A DNA stretch of 64,000 nt from Shewanella sp. MR-4 (lineage in GTDB: Bacteria; Pseudomonadota; Gammaproteobacteria; Enterobacterales; Shewanellaceae). The first letter of the stretch is position 1; the number at the start of each line of letters is the position of its first letter. The notes beneath the pieces were generated by a model that was given only the letters and a program-made list of their open reading frames with translations, was not told the DNA's origin and made no database searches. Positions 38,744 to 50,137 of this stretch are shown in pieces. The stretch covers positions 1,116,001-1,180,000 of the forward strand of contig NC_008321.1 in the NCBI RefSeq assembly GCF_000014685.1, in the 5' to 3' direction. The position numbers and the translations under genes were made by a program.

Positions 38744-39586
38744 CTACTCCAAAACCATATAGCCTTCGGGGTAACCGTCTTGTTTCACTTTATTGAGTAA
38801 TCGGTCGGCTAGTTCGGTTTGGCCAATTGGACCGAGCTGTAGTCTATACATATTGTTTGCCGGTTGTACACGGGTCTTGACCTGATATTTCTTCTCCAGA
38901 TCCTTCGCCATTTTGTTCAGCCTATGCTGATCCTTCGAAGCCACCAATTGTATGTAGTGATTGCCTGAGGATTGAATACTGGCGATGGCGGACTGTGTCG
39001 CGGCCTGAGTGCCAATATAGATCACATCCAGCTTAATTCGCGCGGTACCTGTGCCTAGCATGCCCAGCTTATAAGCGGCGGCGTAGGATAAGTCCAAAAT
39101 CCGGTCCGAATGGAAAGGGCCGCGATCGTTAATCCGAATAATGACCTGCTTATTGTTATCTAAATTAGTGACGCGAGCATAGCTTGGCAAAGGCAAGGTC
39201 TTGTGCGCCCCAGACATGCCATACATGTCGTAGGGCTCGCCATTTGATGTCTCATAGCCGTGGAATTTCTCACCATACCATGAGGCGCGGCCAGTCTCGG
39301 AAAAGCCTTGGCCCGAATCTAACACCGTATAGGACTCACCATAAACCGTGTAAGGTTTATTACCGCGACGGCTGTAGGGCTCGTATTTTGGGGTCGCGTT
39401 TGGCACATGGTCCACATTGGGTGGATTGATGGGCATCTTATCGTTTTTTAGCGCATAGCGGCCCTTGTTGGGATCCATGTTCTTGTTCTTCTCGCTGGCC
39501 GAGCCAGAATTAGAACTCGAGCAGGCCGCAAGCGCAAAACAGCAGCCGAGCATCAAGAGCTGTAAAAGATTATTTCTTAGCGTCAT
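38744..39586 (-). CDS. rlpA: Septal ring lytic transglycosylase RlpA
   Basis: 280 residues. A lipoprotein signal with lipobox LAAC (Cys near residue 22) is followed by a low-complexity linker, the double-psi beta-barrel catalytic domain (about 90-190) with GRASWYGEKFHGYETSNGE, RINDRGPFHSDRILDLS (catalytic Asp and the conserved DRGP motif), and a C-terminal SPOR domain (about 205-280) that binds denuded glycan at the septum. It overlaps mltB by 17 nt. Confidence 0.95.
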   Translation of the reverse strand: MTLRNNLLQLLMLGCCFALAACSSSNSGSASEKNKNMDPNKGRYALKNDKMPINPPNVDHVPNATPKYEPYSRRGNKPYTVYGESYTVLDSGQGFSETGRASWYGEKFHGYETSNGEPYDMYGMSGAHKTLPLPSYARVTNLDNNKQVIIRINDRGPFHSDRILDLSYAAAYKLGMLGTGTARIKLDVIYIGTQAATQSAIASIQSSGNHYIQLVASKDQHRLNKMAKDLEKKYQVKTRVQPANNMYRLQLGPIGQTELADRLLNKVKQDGYPEGYMVLE

Positions 39587-40634
39587 GTTGTTGCTTCAGT
39601 TGTTGGCTAAATTGGTAAACGGCCATGGAATACAAAGGGCTACGGTTATAACGGGTGATCACATAAAAGTTATTAAGCCCTAACCAGTAGTCCTTGCTAT
39701 CCACTTGTTCCAGTTCGATAAGCATGGCCTTTTGCGAGGCATCTAAATCGCGGGCGGTGGCCAGCGATAAGCTTGGGGAGAGAATATCAGAAACCTTGTA
39801 CTGCAACTTTTCGCCGGCCCACACTTTGGCTTTAGGCGCATTGGGACTGCTGTTCACTAAAGGAAGCGCAACGGGCGCGTGCAATTGCCAGCCGTGTTCA
39901 TGGAAATAATTGGCAACACTGCCGATGGCATCCTCTGGACTCTGGAGTAAATCACGGTTGCCGCTGCCATCAAAATCCACGGCATAGTGGCGGTAGCTTG
40001 ACGGAATAAACTGACCAAAGCCCATGGCGCCAGCGTAAGAACCCTTGAGGCTATTGATATCTAAGTGTTCTTCTTTTACCAGCTTCATCAGCTCGCCAAA
40101 TTCCTTGCGAAAGAAAGTGGCTCTTGGCTCGTAATAAAACCCTAAGGTGTAGAGCGCGTCGATTACCGGATAATTGCCCGTGTACTGACCATAGAAGGTT
40201 TCGATACCAATAATGGCCACAATAATTTGTGGCTCAACTTGGTATTGAGTGGCAGCTTTGGCAATCATCGCCTCGTGTTTTTTCCAGAAGGCTAGGCCCG
40301 CGTTGAGGCGTTTCTCTGTGAGGAAAATTGGATAATACTGATGCCAAGGCTTAGCTTCCCAAGGGCGAGAAATCGCATCGATAACAGTCTGGTTGTAGTT
40401 GGCTTTGGCCAAGAAATTTTCCACTTCGGCTTGAGTAAAGCCTTGTGCCATTTGGGTTTTAATAAACTCTGCCTTTAAGGCCTCGGGTAATACAGGTGTT
40501 GGCGCCTGTGTGGTCACGGCCGCGCTTGGTGGCGGTGTCGTTGTTGCTGGCTCGTTCGCGGTTGAGCAGCCAATGAGGTATGAACTGAGGCAAAGCACTG
40601 CCAGTGGAGCCAAACAAGCTCGAAGAATAGGCAT
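39570..40634 (-). CDS. mltB: Lytic murein transglycosylase B
   Basis: 354 residues of the MltB family. The lipobox LIGC near residue 23 makes it an envelope lipoprotein. The catalytic glutamate is in IVAIIGIETFYGQYTG; other family segments are GSYAGAMGFGQFIPSSYRHYAVDFDGSG and PEDAIGSVANYFHEHGWQ. It cleaves glycan strands to 1,6-anhydro ends. The gene overlaps rlpA and lies 17 nt after rodA, inside the elongasome cluster. Confidence 0.95.
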   Translation of the reverse strand: MPILRACLAPLAVLCLSSYLIGCSTANEPATTTPPPSAAVTTQAPTPVLPEALKAEFIKTQMAQGFTQAEVENFLAKANYNQTVIDAISRPWEAKPWHQYYPIFLTEKRLNAGLAFWKKHEAMIAKAATQYQVEPQIIVAIIGIETFYGQYTGNYPVIDALYTLGFYYEPRATFFRKEFGELMKLVKEEHLDINSLKGSYAGAMGFGQFIPSSYRHYAVDFDGSGNRDLLQSPEDAIGSVANYFHEHGWQLHAPVALPLVNSSPNAPKAKVWAGEKLQYKVSDILSPSLSLATARDLDASQKAMLIELEQVDSKDYWLGLNNFYVITRYNRSPLYSMAVYQFSQQLKQQHDAKK

Positions 40635-40651
40635 TAAGAAGTCCCTAAAAA

Positions 40652-41755
40652 TTATCTATCTACAAAACGTCTATGGGTATGAATGCTCATAAGAATGCCA
40701 AACCCTGTCATCAATGTCAGCATGGAAGTGCCACCATAACTGACAAGGGGTAAAGGTACACCCACCACAGGCAGGATACCTGAAACCATGCCAATATTCA
40801 CAAAAACATAAACGAAGAAAGTCAATGTGATACTGCCGGCAAGGAGTCTGGCAAAGCTGGTTTGCGCCCGAGAGGCGATGACTAAGCCGCGTCCGATGAT
40901 GTACAGATACATCAGGAGCAGGATAATACTGCCTATCAGGCCAAACTCTTCACCGATCACCGCAAAGATAAAGTCGGTGTGACGTTCGGGGATAAATTCT
41001 AATTGGGATTGAGTGCCATCGAGCCAACCTTTACCCCAGAGGCCACCAGAGCCGATGGCAATTTTCGATTGGATAATATGGTAACCGGCACCTAAGGGAT
41101 CCTGCTCTGGATCGAGTAGGGTCAATACGCGGGTTCTTTGGTAATCGTGCATCAGGAAGTACCAAAGGATCGGTAAGAAGGCTAATACGGCGGCAATAAA
41201 CCCACCCACAATCGCCCAGCTCATGCCCGATAAAAACAGCACGAAAATGCCCGATGCGGCAACCAAAATCGAGGTGCCTAAGTCAGGTTGTTTGGCAATT
41301 AAAAGCGTTGGTACTAAGAGGATCACCGCAGCGCCCGCAAGGTAGCGTTTCTTCGGTGGCAGAGGGAACTTACTGATATACCAAGCCATAGTAATGGGGA
41401 AGGCGAGCTTAATCAGCTCCGAAGGCTGGAACTCCATAAAGCCTAAGTTCAACCAGCGCTGTGCGCCTTTGTTGATTTCCCCAAAAAAATGCACACCAAG
41501 CAGTAGCACAATCCCCGCAAGGTAAATCGGTAGGGCCCAGCGTTTGAGCGCCTCGGGATTGATCTGCGCCATGGTAAACATGATGCCTAGGGATAAAAAC
41601 ATCCTAAACAGTTGGCGCTCCATCATGCCAAGATCTTCACCGCTGGCAGAGTAGATAACGAACAGGCCAAAGCCCATGACGGCAAACAGGCCGAGCAGTA
41701 AGGGCAAGTCGATATGCAATCGTTGCCAGATGTTTTGACGTTGATGGGCACTCAT
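40652..41755 (-). CDS. rodA: Peptidoglycan glycosyltransferase RodA
   Basis: 367 residues with about ten membrane segments of the SEDS family, which polymerises glycan strands with PBP2 in the rod-shape elongasome. Diagnostic parts are [16 protein letters not shown], the SEDS catalytic Asp region in HRFV-adjacent loops, and the C-terminal [30 protein letters not shown]. The ATG at 41755 overlaps the mrdA stop codon by 4 nt (ATGA); the longer frame to 41770 starts at TTG and is not needed. Confidence 0.97.
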   Translation of the reverse strand: MSAHQRQNIWQRLHIDLPLLLGLFAVMGFGLFVIYSASGEDLGMMERQLFRMFLSLGIMFTMAQINPEALKRWALPIYLAGIVLLLGVHFFGEINKGAQRWLNLGFMEFQPSELIKLAFPITMAWYISKFPLPPKKRYLAGAAVILLVPTLLIAKQPDLGTSILVAASGIFVLFLSGMSWAIVGGFIAAVLAFLPILWYFLMHDYQRTRVLTLLDPEQDPLGAGYHIIQSKIAIGSGGLWGKGWLDGTQSQLEFIPERHTDFIFAVIGEEFGLIGSIILLLMYLYIIGRGLVIASRAQTSFARLLAGSITLTFFVYVFVNIGMVSGILPVVGVPLPLVSYGGTSMLTLMTGFGILMSIHTHRRFVDR

Positions 41756-43584
41756 GGCGTTGGTTTCCAAGTGTCTCTTAGCATGTATTCATCGAGCATG
41801 GCGCGGGCGACTGGGCCTGCGTTTGCGCCACCCCAGCCGGCGTTTTCCATTACCACAGCGAGGACGATTTTAGGATCTTCAAAGGGCGCGTAGGCGACCA
41901 CGAGGGCGTTATCGCGGAAATGCTCGGCAATCTTATTGGCATCGTACTTAGTGTTTTCGGCCACGCCAATCACCTGCGCCGTACCGGTTTTCATCGCGGC
42001 CGTGTAACTGGCATCGGTGAAGCGAGACTTATGAGCCGTTTGGCGCATGGCTTCGTTGATGATTTTCCAGTTGCGCGGGTTCTTAAGTTCAATCGGCGGT
42101 AACTCGTTAATTGGTGAGTCAATTTTGGCCGTATTATCCTTAATCGACTTTAACAAATGCGGTGGGAAGCGGCGGCCATCATTGGCGAGAATGGCGGTGG
42201 CGCTAGCCAATTGCAATGGCGTGGCGGTCCAGTAACCTTGGCCGATACCGACAGAAATGGTGTCACCAATGTACCAAGCTTGGTTGTATTTTAAGCGCTT
42301 CCATTCCTTCGACGGCATATTGCCTGCCGACTCTTCGAAAATATCGACACCGGTATTTTGGCCAAAGCCGAATTGCTCCATAAAGCGGGCGATAGGATCG
42401 ACACCGATTTTATAAGCCAATTCATAGAAGTAGGTATCGCAGGATTCCACGATTGCGCTGTAGACGTTCACCCAGCCATGGCCCCAACGTTTCCAGTCGC
42501 GGTATTTGCGCTCAACGCCGGGGATTTGCCAAAAGCCAGGGTCCCAAATACGAGTGTGTTCGGTGACGGCTTTTTCATCCAATCCCAGCAGGGCAATAAT
42601 GGGTTTAACCGTCGATGCGGGCGCATACTGACCTTGGGTCGCGCGGTTAATCAGCGGGCGAGATTTATCATTCAATAAATCGCTGTAATCTTTGCTGTTA
42701 ATCCCTTGAACGAACTGATTCGGGTCGTAACTTGGGCTTGAGACTAGGGCTAAGATGCCGCCGTCCCTCGGGTCGATAGCAACGATTGAGCCTTTATGGC
42801 CTTGGAGTAACTCCACAGCCTTTTGCTGCAATTGCAAATCTAGGGTTAAGTAAATATCTTGCCCTGGCTCCGGCGGTACGATTTTAAGGGTACGGATAGT
42901 TCGGCCGCGGTTGTTCACTTCTTCTTCGAGGTGACCCGGTGTGCCGTGCAGTAGAGATTCATAAAATTTTTCAATGCCTTGCTTACCAATATCCTTGGTG
43001 GCGGCATAGTTCTTCCATTGATCGTTACGCTCCAATTGGGCGCGATCACGGGTGTTAATTTTGCCCACATAGCCCAGCACATGGGTGAGCTGGCTCGCAT
43101 AGGGGTAGTTACGCTTTAAACCTGCCTCGACGGAAATCCCGGGAAAGCGATGCTGGTTCACGCTAAAAATCGCCACTTGTTCTTCGGTCAGCTGATTTTT
43201 AAGGGTAAGTGGCTTAAAGCGGCGGTGAAACTTTAATGCCTCGGTAAAGGTTTCGCGCTCATCTGGGGTGATTTCGATTAACTTGCCTAGCTCGTCCAAG
43301 GTTTCGGACATATTGGCAATTTTCTCAGGCACCAGATCGAGGGAGTAAAAGGGTTGGTTTTCGGCGAGGAGTACGCCGTTTCTGTCATAAATCAGGCCAC
43401 GGCTTGGGGCGATGGGCACGACACGAATACGGTTGTCATTAGAACGTGTTGCGTAATCTTTATAGGATTCAACCTGAAGGTGATAAAGATTGGTCACCAA
43501 CACACTCAGGAGGGCGACAACACAAAAAAAAGTGAACAGCGCACGGCGCTTAAACAGTGACGCCTCGGCGGCGTGGTCGTGCAT
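41752..43584 (-). CDS. mrdA: Penicillin-binding protein 2 (elongation transpeptidase)
   Basis: 610 residues from the ATG at 43584; a GTG at 43608 would add eight residues and is possible. It has a membrane anchor (about 15-35, [16 protein letters not shown]), a dimerisation/pedestal domain with [14 protein letters not shown], then the transpeptidase domain with S-x-x-K in [14 protein letters not shown]-x-D in [11 protein letters not shown] and KTG in [12 protein letters not shown]. It crosslinks peptidoglycan during elongation and is the target of mecillinam. It is translationally coupled to rodA. Confidence 0.97.
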   Translation of the reverse strand: MHDHAAEASLFKRRALFTFFCVVALLSVLVTNLYHLQVESYKDYATRSNDNRIRVVPIAPSRGLIYDRNGVLLAENQPFYSLDLVPEKIANMSETLDELGKLIEITPDERETFTEALKFHRRFKPLTLKNQLTEEQVAIFSVNQHRFPGISVEAGLKRNYPYASQLTHVLGYVGKINTRDRAQLERNDQWKNYAATKDIGKQGIEKFYESLLHGTPGHLEEEVNNRGRTIRTLKIVPPEPGQDIYLTLDLQLQQKAVELLQGHKGSIVAIDPRDGGILALVSSPSYDPNQFVQGINSKDYSDLLNDKSRPLINRATQGQYAPASTVKPIIALLGLDEKAVTEHTRIWDPGFWQIPGVERKYRDWKRWGHGWVNVYSAIVESCDTYFYELAYKIGVDPIARFMEQFGFGQNTGVDIFEESAGNMPSKEWKRLKYNQAWYIGDTISVGIGQGYWTATPLQLASATAILANDGRRFPPHLLKSIKDNTAKIDSPINELPPIELKNPRNWKIINEAMRQTAHKSRFTDASYTAAMKTGTAQVIGVAENTKYDANKIAEHFRDNALVVAYAPFEDPKIVLAVVMENAGWGGANAGPVARAMLDEYMLRDTWKPTP

Positions 43585-43668
43585 GGTTATCCGCTTTTTT
43601 GGCGACACTTAGGCTATCTCCAGCTGATCCCATCCGGGTGGTTGACACTCGTTAACATCAAGATCCCG

Positions 43669-44139
43669 TTATTCTCTGTGATAAGGGTGATTGGTGTTCA
43701 CGCTCCACGCGCGGTATAAGCTTTCGGCAACCACAATCCGCACCAAAGGATGGGGCAGGGTCAATGCCGATAGGCACCAACTCTGATGGGCGGCTTCCTT
43801 ACAGGCGGGCGCTAAGCCTTCGGGGCCGCCAACCAGTAAGCTCACATCACGACCATCGAGTTGCCATTTGTTCATGGCGGTCGCCAATTCCGGCGTAGTC
43901 CAGTTTTTGCCAGGAAGATCTAAGGTGACAATATGGTTGCCCTTAGGGATTGCCGCTAACATTTGCTCGCCTTCCTTTTGCAGAATGCGAACGATATCAG
44001 CGTTTTTTCCGCGCTTGCCGGCAGGGATTTCGATAAGTTCCAGCGCCATATCTCGGGGGAAGCGGCGTTGGTACTCTTCAAAGCCGCGGGTGACCCAATC
44101 GGGCATCCGTGTCCCTACTGCGATAAGTTGCAACTTCAT
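43669..44139 (-). CDS. rlmH: 23S rRNA (pseudouridine-1915-N3)-methyltransferase
   Basis: 156 residues, matching RlmH. This SPOUT enzyme methylates pseudouridine 1915 in 23S rRNA. The trefoil-knot parts are [11 protein letters not shown] and [20 protein letters not shown], ending NHPYHRE as in nearly all orthologues. Its ATG touches the rsfS stop codon (TAATG), so the two ribosome-related genes are coupled. Confidence 0.97.
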   Translation of the reverse strand: MKLQLIAVGTRMPDWVTRGFEEYQRRFPRDMALELIEIPAGKRGKNADIVRILQKEGEQMLAAIPKGNHIVTLDLPGKNWTTPELATAMNKWQLDGRDVSLLVGGPEGLAPACKEAAHQSWCLSALTLPHPLVRIVVAESLYRAWSVNTNHPYHRE

Positions 44140-44468
44140 TAGGCTTGCTTTTCTGACCAGAGCTTTTCAAGCTGGTAGAAATCGCGGGTTTGGTCTTGCA
44201 TAACATGCAGGATCACGTTGCCCATATCCACCAATACCCATTCGCTGCTGTCGCGGCCTTCGATACCAATTGGTGGAATGCCAGCGGCTTTCGCTTCGAG
44301 CACGAGGTTTTCGGCGATCGCTTTCACGTGAGTTTTAGATGTACCTGAACAAATCACCATATAGTCGGTGATGTTAGATTGGTTGCTGACATCGATAACC
44401 ACGACGTCACGGGCTTTTAAATCGTCGATTTTGTCGACAACAAACTGCTTTAATTCGGCGCTCTGCAC
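44139..44468 (-). CDS. rsfS: Ribosomal silencing factor RsfS
   Basis: 109 residues. RsfS binds ribosomal protein L14 and blocks subunit joining during starvation. Family parts are DFV-like [60 protein letters not shown] and YQLEKLW. I chose the GTG at 44468: it has GAGGT 8 nt upstream and gives MQSAELKQF, aligning with the E. coli start MQGKALQDF. The frame's ATG at 44483 overlaps that ribosome site. Confidence 0.95.
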   Translation of the reverse strand: MQSAELKQFVVDKIDDLKARDVVVIDVSNQSNITDYMVICSGTSKTHVKAIAENLVLEAKAAGIPPIGIEGRDSSEWVLVDMGNVILHVMQDQTRDFYQLEKLWSEKQA

Positions 44469-44585
44469 GCTGATGTACCTCATTCATTTTAAATAGCGCG
44501 CTAGTATATCAGTCTTAAGCGGGGGAATACATTCTCTTAGCGATCTTAGCGGCTGAGTTTGTACTCTTAGCGCTTGATTTTCAGC

Positions 44586-45224
44586 CTAGGAAAAATAAAG
44601 CCGTTGTTTTTGAATGTAATTTAGAGTGACGGGTAGGAGGGCGTCCTGTGGAATTTCCCCCATGGCCAGCTGTGAGCGAATTTGGGTGGACGAAATATCC
44701 TGTGGGCTGATGTCGACGGTAAAGATGCGCCCATGTTGCGGCGCGCTTGAGTGACTTAAGGCTTCAAGCGTTGCGTGACGTGCGCTGAGCTCATGCTGCA
44801 TTGGGTGCCCTTCGGCTAAATGCCAGCCCGGGCGCTGACATACCACAATATTGGCTAATTCAAACAGTTGCTGCCATTTGTGCCAGCTTTGCAGGTGAAT
44901 AAACGAATCCATCCCCATGATAAAAAACAGTTCGTCATCGGGATAAAGCCGACTTAATTGCTTTAGGGTGACAACCGTATAGGATGGGCTGTTGCGTTTA
45001 GCTTCGATATCACAAAGCTCGAAACCTGTTAATGCCTCACATACCTGCGCGACCATTTCGAGCCGCTGCGCCGTGCTCGAGTGGGTGGTGTTTTTATGCG
45101 GCGGAATATGGTTGGGCATCAGCAGGATGTTATCCAGCTTGAGACTGGCTTTGACTTCCATCGCGGGGCGAATATGGCCGTAATGTATGGGGTCGAAGGT
45201 GCCGCCTAAAATACCGATACGCAT
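44586..45224 (-). CDS. nadD: Nicotinate-nucleotide adenylyltransferase
   Basis: 212 residues. NadD converts nicotinate mononucleotide and ATP to deamido-NAD. The nucleotidyltransferase motif [16 protein letters not shown] at the N-terminus and [10 protein letters not shown] near the C-terminus mark the family. It starts 12 nt after the holA stop codon, so the two are co-transcribed. A 100-nt gap to rsfS contains three CTTAGCG repeats of unknown meaning. Confidence 0.96.
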   Translation of the reverse strand: MRIGILGGTFDPIHYGHIRPAMEVKASLKLDNILLMPNHIPPHKNTTHSSTAQRLEMVAQVCEALTGFELCDIEAKRNSPSYTVVTLKQLSRLYPDDELFFIMGMDSFIHLQSWHKWQQLFELANIVVCQRPGWHLAEGHPMQHELSARHATLEALSHSSAPQHGRIFTVDISPQDISSTQIRSQLAMGEIPQDALLPVTLNYIQKQRLYFS

Positions 45225-45236
45225 TCAGTCAGTGCC

Positions 45237-46268
45237 TTAATCTAAGCTGATATGGGCCAAATGGCCGTGGGCCTTAGGATCGAATAATAAGCACAGGTGG
45301 CTGAGCCCTGTCCAATCTTCATGGCCTAATTGCTTTAGGTTCAGCTCCAGCTTAGACGCGAAGGCAAGCATATGTTCGATTTGGATGAGGCTTAAGCGCT
45401 GCAACGCAGTTTGGTACAAGGGTTTGCGTTTATCCCAAATTCGATGTTTACCAAACAGGCTATTTAAGGGCGCGCCTTGGGCTTGTTCACTCTTGAGGCT
45501 AAGCAGTAACTGTAGCTCTTTGAATAAGGCCCAGAGTAAAATCGGCATGGCCGTGCCTTCACCGTTGAGCTGGGCCAGCATATGCTGAGCACTGTCTTGA
45601 CGATTATTCAGCAGCGCATCGGTGAGCTGAAACACAGTAAAGCGGGATTGATCTTCAAAGTAATGGCTTAACTCGTCAGCACCGATAGGCTGGCTTGGGC
45701 TTAACAGTTGTAGTAACTGCATGGCCTGATCGGCGGCGAGTAAATTCCCTTCGTACAGTGTGTACAGCATAGCGCGCGCATCGGGCTGTAAATTCAGCTT
45801 AAAGTGCGCAATGCGTGAGTCGAGCCAACGTCTGAATTGATCGCCCTCTGGCGTAGTGCAGGGCAAATAAATCCCTAAACTATCCAAGGTTTTGAACCAC
45901 TTGCTATTGGTTTGCTCGCTGGCGAGTTTTGGACCTTCGAGGATCAGCAGCACATCGGGATTCGGCGTTTGCAGCAACGCTTGTAGCGCCGCCGAACCCT
46001 CTGCACCGGGTTTTGCGTTGGGTAGTGTTAGCTCAATGATGCGCCGACTAGAAAATAGGCTCATGGACTGCCATTCTTGGGTCAAGTCACCCCAGTTAAA
46101 ACCCGTTTCTTGAATTAACTGAACACGCTCTTCAAACCCTTGGCGTTTGGCTGCTTGGCGGATCTGATCCTTGGAGGTTTCGAGCAACCAAGGATCATCA
46201 CCAAAAATCAGGTAGCAAGCGTGAAGCGGATTGAGATGGCGGGAGAGTTGATCAGGATAAACACGCAT
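45237..46268 (-). CDS. holA: DNA polymerase III delta subunit
   Basis: 343 residues, the same as E. coli HolA. Delta is the wrench of the clamp loader that opens the beta clamp. It has the N-terminal MRVYPDQLSRHLNPLHACYLIFGDDPWLLE, where the HACYLIFGDDP region matches the delta family, and the clamp-interacting LF pair in QSMSLFSSRRIIEL. It forms a run with lptE and nadD. Confidence 0.95.
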   Translation of the reverse strand: MRVYPDQLSRHLNPLHACYLIFGDDPWLLETSKDQIRQAAKRQGFEERVQLIQETGFNWGDLTQEWQSMSLFSSRRIIELTLPNAKPGAEGSAALQALLQTPNPDVLLILEGPKLASEQTNSKWFKTLDSLGIYLPCTTPEGDQFRRWLDSRIAHFKLNLQPDARAMLYTLYEGNLLAADQAMQLLQLLSPSQPIGADELSHYFEDQSRFTVFQLTDALLNNRQDSAQHMLAQLNGEGTAMPILLWALFKELQLLLSLKSEQAQGAPLNSLFGKHRIWDKRKPLYQTALQRLSLIQIEHMLAFASKLELNLKQLGHEDWTGLSHLCLLFDPKAHGHLAHISLD

Positions 46269-46320
46269 TTAAACCACTCTCCACATTTTATTGCAGTGCC
46301 ACATTAATTTGGACCCTGCA

Positions 46321-46815
46321 TTAATTCACCTCTGTGCTGGCCATGGATTGCAGGATCCGGTCGGCCGCCTGGATACGCATTTCTTTGACTAACAGTTCCA
46401 TCTCACGGCTTTTCGCCAGTGCGGTGCGAGGGTCGTCTAAGTAATCGCGGCGAATTTCAATCTTGAAAGGCTGCGCCTCTTTGCCCGGCAAGGCCACGGC
46501 AAATTCGACGAAATAGATAAGCTCATACTCAGCCACATTGCCCGTAGGGTAAAGTGACAGGGTAGAACGCTCTAAGGAGTCTGTGATGAGCCTTAACACT
46601 GGCACATCATTGGCAGCATCGACAATCTTGACGTTGTTCAAACGTAACCGCTCACGCACCAAACGGGTGAGTTCGCTGTATTCGTCCGAGCTGCTCAAAC
46701 TGAGTTGATTGAGCTGCTCGGGGATTTGGTAGCTACGTTGAAGCTTAAAACCGCAACCTGCGCTGGTCATAATGACCAGCGCCATGATTGCGAAAGCTAA
46801 GCGTTTAATTAGCAT
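46321..46815 (-). CDS. lptE: LPS-assembly lipoprotein LptE
   Basis: 164 residues. The lipobox SAGC near residue 21 makes it an outer-membrane lipoprotein that plugs and stabilises LptD for LPS insertion. The mature start GFKLQRSYQIPEQLNQLSL matches LptE (RlpB). Its position between leuS and holA is conserved in Gammaproteobacteria. Confidence 0.95.
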   Translation of the reverse strand: MLIKRLAFAIMALVIMTSAGCGFKLQRSYQIPEQLNQLSLSSSDEYSELTRLVRERLRLNNVKIVDAANDVPVLRLITDSLERSTLSLYPTGNVAEYELIYFVEFAVALPGKEAQPFKIEIRRDYLDDPRTALAKSREMELLVKEMRIQAADRILQSMASTEVN

Positions 46816-46874
46816 AAGTTTTCGCGGTTTCCTGTTTGTCTTGTGGACAGCATCCGTTTATCACAGCAACGATG

Positions 46875-49454
46875 TTAGTTGGCAACGATGCTGAGCAGTT
46901 TACCGGGTACATAGATAACTTTACGAACCGTAACACCATCTAAGTACTTGATGACTTGCTCGTCCGCCATACCCAGAGCCTCAACAGACGCTTGGTCAGC
47001 ATCGGCAGCGACAGTGATTTTAGCGCGCACTTTACCGTTCACTTGTACCACGATGAGTTTGCTGTCTTCTACCAGTGCAGATTCATCCACAACAGGCCAT
47101 TGGCTGTCTTCGATGCTGTTGGTGTTGCCCAGTTCGTTCCACAGGGTGAAGCTCACGTGTGGGATGATTGGGTACAGTAAACGCACTACCGCAGTTAAAG
47201 CTTCACCGATAATGGCTCGGTCTTGACCTGTGGTTTGTGGCGCTTTTTGCAGGTGGTTCATCAGTTCCATCACGGCGGCAACCGCAGTGTTGAACATCTG
47301 ACGACGGCCGATATCATCGGTCACCTTAGCGATGGTCTTGTGCACTTCACGGCGCAGCGCTTTTTGCTCGCTAGTTAATTTGCTAACGTCTAAGGCTTCA
47401 CTGTTGTCCTGCGCCACATAATCGCTGGCCAGTTTCCACAGACGTTTGATAAAGCGGTGTGCGCCTTCAACGCCTGACTCTTGCCATTCCAGCGTTAATT
47501 CTGGTGGTGATGCGAACATCATAAACAGACGCACTGTGTCGGCACCGTATTTCTCTACCATCACCTGTGGGTCGATACCGTTGTTTTTCGACTTAGACAT
47601 CTTGCACATACCGGTGTAAACCAGTTCGTTACCGTCTTTATCGATGGCTTTGGTGACTCGGCCCTTGTCGTCTTTTTCTGTGGTCACTACATCCAGCGGA
47701 GACACCCATACACGGGCACCTTTGTCGTTGTTGTAGTAGAAGGCATCGGCTAAAACCATGCCCTGAGTCAGCAGTTGTTTCGCTGGCTCGTTAGAGTTAA
47801 CCAGACCCGCATCACGCAGCAACTTGTGGAAGAAGCGGAAGTATAACAAGTGCATACAAGCGTGTTCGATACCACCAATATACTGATCCACGGGTAACCA
47901 GTAGTTAGCCTTGGTTGGATCTAACATTTGGTCTGCTTGTGGGCTGCAGTAACGGGCGTAATACCAAGAAGACTCCATAAAGGTATCGAAGGTATCGGTT
48001 TCGCGTAGCGCATCTTGGCCGTTAACTTGGGTTTTCGCCCACTCTTTATCAGCCTTGATTGGGCTTTGAATACCATCCATCACCACATCTTCTGGCAGAA
48101 TCACTGGCAGTTGATCTTCAGGCGTAGGAATAACAGTGCCGTCGGCTAAGGTCACCATAGGAATCGGTGCGCCCCAGTAACGTTGACGTGATACACCCCA
48201 GTCGCGTAGACGGTAGTTTACTTGGCGTTTGCCTTTACCTTCAGCCACTAACTTGTCGGCGATGGCATTGAAGGCGCCGTCAAAGTCTAAACCGTCGAAC
48301 TCGCCAGAGTTAAACAGTACGCCTTTTTCGGTGTAAGCCGCTTCGCTGATGTCTAACTCGCCATCAACAGGCTTGATTACCGCTTCGATGGACAGATTGT
48401 ACTTTTTAGCAAATTCGTAATCGCGTTGGTCGTGGCCAGGGACTGACATCACGGCACCAGTGCCGTAGTTCATCAGTACAAAGTTCGCCGCCCAAATAGG
48501 CACTTGTTTGCCTGTGATGGGGTGAATCGCATAAAGACCAGTCGCGACACCGCGTTTTTCCATGGTGGCTAAATCGGCTTCTGAAGTGGTGCTGTTTTTG
48601 CACTCTTCAATAAATTGAGCCAGCTCAGGGTTAGTTTGAGCGGCTAATTCAGCTAATGGATGACCCGCAGCAATCGCCACATAGGTTACGCCCATCAGGG
48701 TATCGGGACGGGTTGTGTAGATATCGAATGACTTGTCGCTACCTGCCACACCGAAGGTCATCTCAACGCCTTCGCTGCGACCAATCCAGTTGCGCTGCAT
48801 GGTCTTAACTTGCTCAGGCCAGCCGTCTAAGGTGTCGATATCGTTTAACAGTTCTTCGGCGTAGGCGGTGATCTTAATGAACCACTGTGGAATTTCTTTT
48901 TGTTCTACAGGGGTATCACAACGCCAGCAGCAACCGTCTTGTACCTGCTCGTTGGCCAGTACGGTTTCATCGTTAGGGCACCAGTTAACAGAGGCTGTTT
49001 TCTTGTAAACTAAGCCTTTTTCGTAAAGTTTAGTGAAGAACCATTGTTCCCAGCGGTAGTATTCTGGGGTACAAGTGGCGATTTCACGGCTCCAGTCATA
49101 GCCAAAACCTAACAGTTTTAGCTGATTCTTCATGTACTCAATATTTTGATAAGTCCATGGTGCTGGGGCTGTTTTGTTGTTGATTGCGGCGTTTTCTGCA
49201 GGCAAACCGAAAGAGTCCCAACCGATAGGTTGTAGCACGTTTTTGCCTTGAAGACGCTGGAAGCGGGCAACCACATCGCCTATGGTATAGTTGCGAACGT
49301 GTCCCATGTGGAGTCGACCTGAAGGATAGGGGAACATCGAAAGGCAATAAAACTTTTCTTTGTTCGCATCTTCAGTAACTTCAAAGGTTTTGTTGTCGTG
49401 CCAGTGCTTTTGCACTAAGGCTTCAATTTCTGAGGGATTATATTGCTCTTGCAT
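46875..49454 (-). CDS. leuS: Leucyl-tRNA synthetase
   Basis: 859 residues, close to E. coli LeuS (860). This class I synthetase charges tRNA-Leu. It shows the HIGH-type [15 protein letters not shown] near the N-terminus, the editing (CP1) domain in the middle with TTRPDTLMG, the zinc-like [10 protein letters not shown] insertion, the KMSKS motif in [10 protein letters not shown], and the anticodon and C-terminal domains ending [14 protein letters not shown]. The ATG at 49454 matches the E. coli start MQEQY; a GTG lies one codon upstream. It heads the long minus-strand operon. Confidence 0.98.
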   Translation of the reverse strand: MQEQYNPSEIEALVQKHWHDNKTFEVTEDANKEKFYCLSMFPYPSGRLHMGHVRNYTIGDVVARFQRLQGKNVLQPIGWDSFGLPAENAAINNKTAPAPWTYQNIEYMKNQLKLLGFGYDWSREIATCTPEYYRWEQWFFTKLYEKGLVYKKTASVNWCPNDETVLANEQVQDGCCWRCDTPVEQKEIPQWFIKITAYAEELLNDIDTLDGWPEQVKTMQRNWIGRSEGVEMTFGVAGSDKSFDIYTTRPDTLMGVTYVAIAAGHPLAELAAQTNPELAQFIEECKNSTTSEADLATMEKRGVATGLYAIHPITGKQVPIWAANFVLMNYGTGAVMSVPGHDQRDYEFAKKYNLSIEAVIKPVDGELDISEAAYTEKGVLFNSGEFDGLDFDGAFNAIADKLVAEGKGKRQVNYRLRDWGVSRQRYWGAPIPMVTLADGTVIPTPEDQLPVILPEDVVMDGIQSPIKADKEWAKTQVNGQDALRETDTFDTFMESSWYYARYCSPQADQMLDPTKANYWLPVDQYIGGIEHACMHLLYFRFFHKLLRDAGLVNSNEPAKQLLTQGMVLADAFYYNNDKGARVWVSPLDVVTTEKDDKGRVTKAIDKDGNELVYTGMCKMSKSKNNGIDPQVMVEKYGADTVRLFMMFASPPELTLEWQESGVEGAHRFIKRLWKLASDYVAQDNSEALDVSKLTSEQKALRREVHKTIAKVTDDIGRRQMFNTAVAAVMELMNHLQKAPQTTGQDRAIIGEALTAVVRLLYPIIPHVSFTLWNELGNTNSIEDSQWPVVDESALVEDSKLIVVQVNGKVRAKITVAADADQASVEALGMADEQVIKYLDGVTVRKVIYVPGKLLSIVAN

Positions 49455-49575
49455 CACGCTATTTCCGGCAGTGCCGCCTATTTATTTGATCTAACGCCAT
49501 ATCGACGCGAATAAGATCTGCATAGAATAAACTAGAAGCGATGCATTAAAAAGGTTCTATGAAGGAGTATTGGTT

Positions 49576-50076
49576 ATGAATGATAGAAGTAGTGCGCTAC
49601 TGGGACTGTATCAAGCCTTAATTAACGAAGTGAAAGCGCAATTTGCGGAAGATAACTCGCTGACTGCAAAGAATTTATTTAAGTCTGTCACTCAAGGGAA
49701 GGAGTTTTTACGCCTCAAAGAACAAGCGGGGGAAGATGAGCTCGCCTTAGTGGAGCAATTCTTAAAGCGTGATATCGCCAGCTTTTTGCGTGAGCAAAAT
49801 GCTGACAGCTTAAGCCACAGCCCGACGGTGATCACCCTTGAAAACACCCTTTGGCATTGGTTAAGTGAAATCACTGACCGCAGCCAAGTGGAGTGGCACG
49901 AGTTGACTCAAGACTTCAAGCACCACGGCTATTACCAGAGTGGCGATATTGTCAGTCAAGGGGTGATGGTATGCACTAACTGCGGCCATGAAATGAGTAT
50001 CGAGTTCCCGGGAGTGATCCCAGATTGCCCCGAGTGTGACCATGAAGAGTTTACCCGCGAGGCATTAACGCCTTAA
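49576..50076 (+). CDS. ybeL: Zinc-ribbon protein YbeL (DUF1451)
   Basis: 166 residues. A helical N-terminal region is followed by a C-terminal zinc ribbon with CTNCGHEM and CPECDHEEF. It matches the YbeL/DUF1451 family of unknown function and sits beside leuS, as in E. coli. AAGGAG lies 8 nt before the ATG at 49576; the frame opens at 49570. Confidence 0.88.
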   Translation: MNDRSSALLGLYQALINEVKAQFAEDNSLTAKNLFKSVTQGKEFLRLKEQAGEDELALVEQFLKRDIASFLREQNADSLSHSPTVITLENTLWHWLSEITDRSQVEWHELTQDFKHHGYYQSGDIVSQGVMVCTNCGHEMSIEFPGVIPDCPECDHEEFTREALTP

Positions 50077-50101
50077 GGGGATTGCTTCAACGTGCATAAA
50101 T

Positions 50102-50128
50102 AAAAAACGACGCTTAGCGTCGTTTTTT
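50102..50128. terminator. Bidirectional terminator between ybeL and the prepilin gene
   Basis: AAAAAACGACGC pairs perfectly with GCGTCGTTTTTT around TTA. Both arms carry A or T runs, so it serves the convergent genes. Confidence 0.88.
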
Positions 50129-50137
50129 TGTGAGTCA